A DNA stretch of 64,000 bases from Vicinamibacterales bacterium (GTDB lineage Bacteria; Acidobacteriota; Vicinamibacteria; Vicinamibacterales; JAKQTR01): the NCBI GenBank assembly GCA_025456345.1, contig JALOKU010000005.1:1-64000 (forward strand), in the 5' to 3' direction. Below, piece after piece: positions 58,545 to 64,000 of the stretch. Every line of letters begins with the position of its first letter. Position 1 is the stretch's first letter. The notes beneath the pieces were generated by a model. It saw nothing but the letters and a program-made list of their open reading frames with translations, was not told the DNA's origin and ran no database searches. Position numbers and translations under genes: made by a program.

Positions 58545-59795
58545 TCAGCTTACCGTGTTCGAGGCCGCGGGGACGAGGCGCCGGGTGTCGGCGAGCAGCT
58601 CGCGCGCCGCGCGCAGCACCGCGTCGGTGCTCACCGCCTCCAGGCAATCCGGCGTGTGCCCGACGCACCGCGCGGGCGGCATGCGGATCCGGTTGCACGG
58701 GCTGCACGGCAGGTCGGTGCGCACGATGCGGCAGCGCGCGGCCAGCGGGCCCCAGCGATCGGGCGACGAGGGACCGAAGACGGCGACCAGCGGGACGCCC
58801 AGCACGGCGGCCAGGTGCATGGGGCCCGTGTCGGGCGTGATGAGCAGCGCCAGCCGCGTGAACACCGCCGCGAGGGCCACGATGTCGGCCCGCCCGACCA
58901 GATCGACGCACGGCACCTGCGGCGGCAGCGCGGCCCGAAGCGCGTCCGCGGCGGCCCGGTCTTCTGCGGCACCCGTCAGCACGATCGTGACGCCCTCGTC
59001 GGCGGCAAGGTGCGCGGCGACGGCGGCGAGGCGCGACACAGGCCACTCTTTCACCGCCCGGCCGGCCCCGATGTGAATGCCGACCAGCCGCCGGCCCGTC
59101 CGCGACGGCGCGGCGAGCGCCGAGTCCAGCCACTGGTCCGCCTGCGCCAGCGAGGACGGCGGCACCTCGATGGCGGCGCGAGGCAGCGCCGTCGCGGCCA
59201 GGCGGCCCTCGCCCGTCGGGAATGATCGGCCAACATCGTCTCCGAGCGCGGCACCGGCGAGGCGCCAGCCGTTGACGGCCGTGTGCGACGTCGGGTCGAA
59301 CGGCACGACGAGGTCCAGCAGCGGCCCGCCGCCAGCCATCCCGAAGCCGGCCTGGTACCGCGCGCCGGCAAGGCTCATGAGCAGGTGGCTCCGGATGTCG
59401 CCCTCGAGGTTGATCGCCAGGTCGTACGGCCGCTCGCGCCAGCCGCGCGCCTGGCGGGCCATCGCGGCCCATCCCGCGCCCGTCGACCCGCGCGCCAGCC
59501 ACGGCGCGTCCATCGTCTCGATGCGGCTGATCCCGGGGATGAGGCCGGCGAGGGACCGGTTCCAGCTGCCGACCACGAGATCGACCTCGGCGCGCGGCGC
59601 GCGCGAGCGGAGCAGATGGAGAGCCGGGAGCGACATGAGCAGATCGCCGATGCGTTCGATGCGCAGGACGAGGATGCGGCGGATGTCATCCGCGGCGGGT
59701 GGCCTGCGCCGCGGCCGGAACAAGGCGGCCACGCGCAGCCCGGCGTCGGCGGCGGCGACGGCCAGGCGCTCGCGGCGATCGGGGATGTGCAGCAC
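58545..59795 (-). CDS. Glycosyltransferase family 9 (heptosyltransferase-like)
   Basis: A 416-residue GT-B enzyme of the ADP-heptose:LPS heptosyltransferase family. Signatures are ILVLRIERIGDLLMSLPALHLLRSRAP (about 42-68), HIGAGRAVKEWPVSRLAAVAAHLA (about 240-263), and LITPDTGPMHLAAVLGVPLVAVFGPSSPDRWGP (about 310-340). The family transfers heptose or related sugars to the LPS core. A C-terminal Cys-rich part (LPCSPCNRIRMPPARCVGH) is common to family members. GTG start, with 4-5 nt gaps to both neighbours. Confidence 0.88.
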   Translation of the reverse strand: MLHIPDRRERLAVAAADAGLRVAALFRPRRRPPAADDIRRILVLRIERIGDLLMSLPALHLLRSRAPRAEVDLVVGSWNRSLAGLIPGISRIETMDAPWLARGSTGAGWAAMARQARGWRERPYDLAINLEGDIRSHLLMSLAGARYQAGFGMAGGGPLLDLVVPFDPTSHTAVNGWRLAGAALGDDVGRSFPTGEGRLAATALPRAAIEVPPSSLAQADQWLDSALAAPSRTGRRLVGIHIGAGRAVKEWPVSRLAAVAAHLAADEGVTIVLTGAAEDRAAADALRAALPPQVPCVDLVGRADIVALAAVFTRLALLITPDTGPMHLAAVLGVPLVAVFGPSSPDRWGPLAARCRIVRTDLPCSPCNRIRMPPARCVGHTPDCLEAVSTDAVLRAARELLADTRRLVPAASNTVS

Positions 59796-59799
59796 GCGC

Positions 59800-62325
59800 C
59801 TACTCCAGCCAGATGCGATCGAGCATGATGCCGAGCGCGCGATCGTCGCTTCCGCCCAGCAGGTCCTTCGGGACCCAGGTCGTGCAGACGAGCCGCACGA
59901 CGGAGGGGGCGGATCTCGCCGACGCGTCAGCCGCGGCCCCGGGCGGCAGCGCCAGCCTGTAGTCGGAGAACCCGCCCCGGACGGTGACGGTCCCGACGGC
60001 CCGATCGTTCAGGAACACCTGCACCTCGGCAGGCCCGGCGGCCTCGGGCCGGCCGCCGTCGGCGGCGCGAATCACCATGGCCTGCGCGGTCGCTGGAATA
60101 CCGAGGAACGTGACGTAGGACAGGTTCCGGACCCACCGGTAGGTCGCGCCGTCCTGGTCCTGGCGCGCGAACATCCGCAGCAGCCACGGGTCGTCGAACC
60201 CTCCGACATCGATGTCGAGCACCGGCCTGGCGGGCGCGGCCGGCTCGAGCTGATACACGTTCAGGTTGAACTTCTTTTGCCGGATCTCGCGGGGATACGC
60301 GTTGCGGGCCGATTCGTACTCGGGAATCGAGAAGCGCTCGTTCCGCACCGCCGTGATGCCGACCAACGGCGACGCCAGGTCGAAACCGCCGTCTGCGATG
60401 AGAAACACGCGGTCGAACGCGCGGTCCGCCCAGGCGAGAAACTGCCCGACCTCGGCGCGTCCCGGCCGCGGTGATGAGAATACGAGGACGTTTCTGGCGT
60501 AGATGTAGGCCAGGGGCGTCGCCAGGACGTGGGCGTCGGACGAGTACCGGGGCTCGACCAGCACCAGATCCCGTTCCCCGAATTGCCCGGCGAGCCGTTC
60601 GAGGGCCGCGATGAGGCCGGCGTACTCCACGTGGTTGAGGATCGGCCGCGTGGCTGCCACAGACGTCCACGCAACCAGCGCGAGGGCGCCAGCACAAGGC
60701 ACGAAGCAGAGCAGCCCGGCGCGCATCCTGGCGCCTCGTGTCCCGGAGGATGATGCCAGTCCGACGCGGTGCCGGTAAGCGGCGAATCCGCCCGCCGCCA
60801 TCATCAGGCAGGCAAACGGCAGGATGAGAGCCAGGTAACGCCGGGCCTGCCAGAAGTGCTCGGGGACGATGCGGATCTTGTAGAAGAAGAACGCGGAAAC
60901 GAGCGCGCCCGTGGTGAGCAGCACGGGATCTCTCCAGAACCGCGTCCAGACCACGGCAACAAGTCCCGCGATGGCGGCCAGCAGGCCAATGGGGCCGACG
61001 TACCACGCGAACACGCGGAGCGCGTACGCATCCTGGATCGCCAGGCGGCCGGCGGGTTCGCGGAGAAAGTAGGCGTAGAAGGCCGCGGCCGCGATGGCGG
61101 CGGCGAACACGCGCGGCACCCATCGCTGCATCGCCTCGATCCGCGCCGGCCAGACGCCGCGGGCGCGGCGAATCACGGCCGCCGCGAGCACCAACGCCCC
61201 GAGCGCGGCCGCCGGTCCCGCGGCGCCCCGCATCTGCCCGACGGGAATGGCGGCGTACGCCCGCAAGGGCCCGGCGAAATACCCCGCGGCCGCCGCGAGG
61301 AGCGCAGCCAGGGGAGCCAGGAAGGCCAGGCCCAGTCTCTTCCCGTCGGCGACGACAAGCAGGAGCGCCGCGCCGACAACGCCCAGGATGATCAGCGAAT
61401 CCAGGCGCACGAACATGAGCGATCCGAGCAGGACCGCCGCGACGGGAGCGAAGAACCGGTCGTCGTCTCGATAGGCGCGGGCAAGCGCCAGCAGCGCGGC
61501 AAACAGCAGGGCCTGCTGCATCACTTCGGAGTTCGGATACCGGGCGTACCAGACGACGGCGACGTTGATGCCGAGCAGCAGCGCGCCGATGAAGGCAGGC
61601 ACGCGCCCGGCCAGGCGGGCCCCGGCGAAGTAGACGGCGAGGAGTCCGAGAATCGCCCACGCGCCGACTGCCCGTCTGGCGCCGGTCAACCCGTCCAGCC
61701 CATATCCGACGGCAATCCAGACGGGAAAACCATGGGGAAACTGGCCCATGACCTCGCCGCGCGACCGGTTCGTGACGAAGAACCCCATGAACCGCACGCC
61801 CTGGTGAAGACCCTCGTCGATCTCGGCAGGGTCTCCCGCCAGGAACATGCCGCGGAACTCCTCCGGCACGGCCGCAAGGGTCGCGTCGTGGATGGTGAGC
61901 GACCCCTGCTGGCCAAGACGGATCCCCTGGTTGATGTAGGTGCCGGGATCCTTGCCGCCCATGATGTATTCGGAAGGCGGGAAGAACAGGTACAGCCCGG
62001 CGGCGGCCAGCGCCGCCGGCAGCAGGAGCGTCCAGGACAGGGGCGCCGCGGTCGATCCGTACCCGAGCCGTCCGCGCACGGTCACGAGCAGGACCGCGGC
62101 CAGCGCGATGTTGGCGGTCAGCAGACGCGGGAACGTGTATGCGCCGGCTGCCGCCAGGGCAAGGGCGGCGAGCGTCGTGATCGTGCAGCTGAGAATCACC
62201 GCCCAGAAGGCGCGCTCGTCGGCCGGGAGCGCCGCGCGGCGCGGCCGGTCCGCGATCGGGAGGCGATACAGCACGGCACCCGGCAGGTAGGCGAGGGCGG
62301 TGAGGTGGGCCAGCGCCAGGAGCAT
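59800..62325 (-). CDS. GT-C membrane glycosyltransferase-like protein, large
   Basis: An 841-residue protein, the longest GT-C-like one in the window. About 14 helices fill residues 1-620, then a 220-residue soluble domain follows (GFDDPWLLRMFARQDQDGATYRW..., FLNDRAVGTVTVRGGFSDY), which looks like a beta-sandwich. The outer loop IMGGKDPGTYINQGIRLGQ carries the acidic site and YARYPNSEVMQQALLFAALLALARAY is a GT-C-like helix. It lies 3 nt after the aminotransferase gene and 4 nt before GT9, so it belongs to the same operon. Confidence 0.65.
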   Translation of the reverse strand: MLLALAHLTALAYLPGAVLYRLPIADRPRRAALPADERAFWAVILSCTITTLAALALAAAGAYTFPRLLTANIALAAVLLVTVRGRLGYGSTAAPLSWTLLLPAALAAAGLYLFFPPSEYIMGGKDPGTYINQGIRLGQQGSLTIHDATLAAVPEEFRGMFLAGDPAEIDEGLHQGVRFMGFFVTNRSRGEVMGQFPHGFPVWIAVGYGLDGLTGARRAVGAWAILGLLAVYFAGARLAGRVPAFIGALLLGINVAVVWYARYPNSEVMQQALLFAALLALARAYRDDDRFFAPVAAVLLGSLMFVRLDSLIILGVVGAALLLVVADGKRLGLAFLAPLAALLAAAAGYFAGPLRAYAAIPVGQMRGAAGPAAALGALVLAAAVIRRARGVWPARIEAMQRWVPRVFAAAIAAAAFYAYFLREPAGRLAIQDAYALRVFAWYVGPIGLLAAIAGLVAVVWTRFWRDPVLLTTGALVSAFFFYKIRIVPEHFWQARRYLALILPFACLMMAAGGFAAYRHRVGLASSSGTRGARMRAGLLCFVPCAGALALVAWTSVAATRPILNHVEYAGLIAALERLAGQFGERDLVLVEPRYSSDAHVLATPLAYIYARNVLVFSSPRPGRAEVGQFLAWADRAFDRVFLIADGGFDLASPLVGITAVRNERFSIPEYESARNAYPREIRQKKFNLNVYQLEPAAPARPVLDIDVGGFDDPWLLRMFARQDQDGATYRWVRNLSYVTFLGIPATAQAMVIRAADGGRPEAAGPAEVQVFLNDRAVGTVTVRGGFSDYRLALPPGAAADASARSAPSVVRLVCTTWVPKDLLGGSDDRALGIMLDRIWLE

Positions 62326-62328
62326 CGG

Positions 62329-63423
62329 CTACGCCGTCAGGCGCCGGATGGCGCCGGCGACCGCCCGCAGGTCAGCCTCGGACATTCCCGGGTACAACGG
62401 CAGCGACAAGACCTGCGCGCAGACGCGATCCGCCTCCGGGCACACGGCTGGCGATAGGGCCTCGAGCGCCGGCTGCCGCGGGATCGGAACCGGGTAGTGA
62501 ATGAGCGTCTCGATCCCGTCCGCCCGCAGCGCCGCCTGCAACTGGTCGCGGCGCGGCGAGAGGATCGGAAACAGGTGGTAGACGTGCCCGGCGTCGCACT
62601 CGGGCGGGACTTCGAGGCCGGTCGCGGCGAGCAGCTGCCTGTACGTGGCGGCGCGGGCCCTGCGCGCCGCGGTCCAGCCCGCCAGCAGCGGCAGGCGCGC
62701 GGAGAGGATGGCCGCCTGCATCTCGTCGAGGCGGCTGTTCACGCCCATCTCGCCGTGGTGGTACCGGTCCGTCTGGCCGCCGTTGCGGATCCGCTTCATC
62801 CGCTCGGCAAGGCCGGCGTCGTTGGTCGTGATCGCACCGCCGTCGCCGAGGGCGCCCAGGTTCTTCGTGGGATAGAAACTGTAGGCGGCCGCCACGCCGG
62901 ACGACCCGACGGGCCGGCCTTCGCACGTCGCCAGGTGGGACTGGCAGCAGTCCTCGATCACCGCGAGGCCGCGCGCCCTCGCGATGGCCATGATGGCGCG
63001 CATGTCGGCCGGCTGGCCGTAGAGGTGCACCGGGAGAATCGCGGCGGTGCGCGGCGTGATGGCGGCTTCGATGGCCGATGGACTAATCGTCAGGCGGCGA
63101 GGATCGATGTCCGCGAACACCGGCGTCGCGCCGGCCATCATGCATGCCAGCGCGGTGTATGCCGCCGATACCGGCGTCGTGATCACCTCGTCGCCGGGAC
63201 CGAGGCCCAGCCCGCGGAGGATGATCGCAATCGCGTCGGTCCCGGTGCCGACGCCGACGGCGTGCGCCGCCCCGCACGCGGCGGCGAAGCTGCGTTCGAA
63301 CGCTTCGACTTCAGGCCCGAGCACGTACCATCCGCGCTCGACGACGCGCCGGATGGCGGCGTCGATGGCCGGACGATCCTCTCCCGGTACAAGGCGCATG
63401 AAGGGGACGCGGAATGTGGTCAT
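62329..63423 (-). CDS. DegT/DnrJ/EryC1/StrS-family sugar aminotransferase
   Basis: A 364-residue PLP enzyme that adds an amino group to a keto nucleotide sugar. PLP Lys is K187 in SFYPTKNLGALGDGG, the PLP-ring Asp is D158 in AVIEDCCQSH, and GTDAIAI and NSRLDEMQAAIL are family motifs. It begins RVPFMRLVPGEDRPAIDAAI as usual. The ATG overlaps the stop of the epimerase gene by 4 nt, a pairing consistent with amino-sugar synthesis (4-keto intermediate, then transamination) for the glycan. Confidence 0.92.
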   Translation of the reverse strand: MTTFRVPFMRLVPGEDRPAIDAAIRRVVERGWYVLGPEVEAFERSFAAACGAAHAVGVGTGTDAIAIILRGLGLGPGDEVITTPVSAAYTALACMMAGATPVFADIDPRRLTISPSAIEAAITPRTAAILPVHLYGQPADMRAIMAIARARGLAVIEDCCQSHLATCEGRPVGSSGVAAAYSFYPTKNLGALGDGGAITTNDAGLAERMKRIRNGGQTDRYHHGEMGVNSRLDEMQAAILSARLPLLAGWTAARRARAATYRQLLAATGLEVPPECDAGHVYHLFPILSPRRDQLQAALRADGIETLIHYPVPIPRQPALEALSPAVCPEADRVCAQVLSLPLYPGMSEADLRAVAGAIRRLTA

Positions 63424-64000
63424 GATGCGGGCGCCGCCCCGGGGTCTCCGGGCTCCAGGTAATGGGGCAGGTGCTCCCGGTAGTAGGCCACGGTCCGGGC
63501 CAGCCCCTCGCGAAGCCCGACGCGCGGCTGCCAGCCGGTGGCGGCCCTGAATTTCGCGGAGTCGGCGTAGAAGCTGCCGATGTCGATCGCCTTCTTCTCA
63601 GCCGGCCATTCCACGCAGCGCGCACTTCCGGTGCCCGCCACCTCGAGGAGGAGCTGCACGAGATCGCGATGGCTGACAGGCTCGCTGCCGCCGACGTTGA
63701 ACACCTCGCCGTTGCAGGCGTCGGAGGCGCCCGCCCTCAAGAACGCGTCGGCCGCATCGTCGACGAACACGAAGTCGCGCAGTTGCGAACCGTCGCCGTA
63801 AATCTGCAGCTCGCGGCCCTCGACCGCCAGCCGGATGAACCAGCCGATGAACCCCTGCCGGTTGTGCTTCACGAGCTGGCGGGGACCGTAGATGTTGGTG
63901 AGGCGCAGCGAGCAGGCGCGCACGTTGAACACGTGATTGTAGACGAGGTGGTAGTACTCGCCGGCGACCTTGTTGATGCCGTTGACGTCGGTCGGCCGGA
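63420..64000 (-). CDS. NAD-dependent epimerase/dehydratase (C-terminal part, cut by window edge)
   Basis: The frame is open to the right edge, so the N-terminus with the NAD motif lies outside. The visible part has the second half of an extended SDR: ACSLRLTNIYGPRQ, GDGSQLRDFVFVDDAADAFLRAG and GEVFNVGGSEPVSHRDLVQLLLEVAG. At the active-site place the sequence reads DVNGINKVAGEYY, so YxxxK has Asn instead of Tyr. It starts the visible operon and overlaps the aminotransferase gene by 4 nt. Substrate is probably an NDP-sugar. Confidence 0.85.
   Translation of the reverse strand, partial: RPTDVNGINKVAGEYYHLVYNHVFNVRACSLRLTNIYGPRQLVKHNRQGFIGWFIRLAVEGRELQIYGDGSQLRDFVFVDDAADAFLRAGASDACNGEVFNVGGSEPVSHRDLVQLLLEVAGTGSARCVEWPAEKKAIDIGSFYADSAKFRAATGWQPRVGLREGLARTVAYYREHLPHYLEPGDPGAAPAS

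Noticed and set aside
56689-59502. A single 937-codon frame covering both the GT-B-like gene and part of the GT9 region
   Set aside because: The first 320 codons overlap the certain GT9 gene in another frame and read as Arg/Gly-rich noise; the GTG at 58539 is the sensible start.
1-64000. tRNA or rRNA genes
   Set aside because: The gaps between genes are nearly all under 120 nt and the longer ones (6486-6645, 29152-29322, 32549-32920, 49265-49466) show no cloverleaf or T-loop sequence; a covariance-model scan would be decisive.

Overview
The window is about 70% GC, gene-dense, and has no rRNA, tRNA, phage or insertion-sequence genes that I can see. The mix of genes (nuo operon, F-type ATPase Fo genes split from F1, MurJ, YqeY, and a very large set of membrane glycosyltransferases with CMP-sugar genes) fits a free-living diderm bacterium. 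My best guess is an Acidobacteriota relative, for example a Vicinamibacteria-type genome, but that is an inference from gene style and not from a marker gene.

Layout. (1) 1-6.5 kb, plus strand: the end of a respiratory complex I operon, nuoH(partial)-J-K-L-M-N. nuoI is not between H and J. NuoK lacks its first helix region. NuoM is broken by a deletion plus frameshift. (2) 6.6-9.2 kb, minus strand: two adjacent ATP-grasp (Ddl-like) ligase genes, the second fused to a SET methyltransferase domain. (3) 9.3-12.9 kb, plus strand: ATP synthase accessory and Fo genes (AtpZ-like, AtpI, AtpB, AtpE), interrupted by an opposite-strand GT87-type gene. (4) 13-26.5 kb: a DMT permease, then polysaccharide genes (deacetylase, methyltransferase, GNAT) and a run of six large GT-C membrane glycosyltransferase-like proteins. 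(5) 26.5-33.6 kb: a fused alpha-beta 2-oxoacid dehydrogenase E1, a cupin, an atypical SDR, a rhomboid protease, MurJ, a small unknown gene behind an unusual AT-richer leader region, and YqeY. (6) 33.6-47 kb: a second polysaccharide block (three GT-C proteins, GT4, deacetylase, GNAT, radical SAM/SPASM, two methyltransferases, flippase). (7) 47-49.3 kb: a secreted protein with four near-identical 50-residue Cys-containing modules and a C-terminal domain. (8) 49.5-64 kb, all minus strand: a compact, probably single-operon surface-glycan cluster that continues past the right edge.

The most interesting region is 49.5-56.7 kb. Four consecutive 4-nt start/stop overlaps tie together a canonical CMP-sialate-synthetase-like enzyme, a DAHP-synthase-like aldolase whose KPR(T/S) substrate motif reads KPLT, a NeuB/SAF-like protein that has lost both metal-binding His positions, a GT2 enzyme and a second, degenerate CMP-synthetase. 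The gene just upstream encodes a fusion of a Gfo/Idh/MocA sugar dehydrogenase with a shikimate dehydrogenase (AroE). I read this as a candidate undescribed pathway that builds, reduces/oxidises and CMP-activates an unusual 2-keto-3-deoxy sugar acid, or a shikimate/quinate-like acid, for a surface glycan. The second candidate novelty is the ATP-grasp plus ATP-grasp-SET pair. A dispersed purine-rich inverted-repeat element sits directly after the stop codons of nuoN and of the cupin gene.
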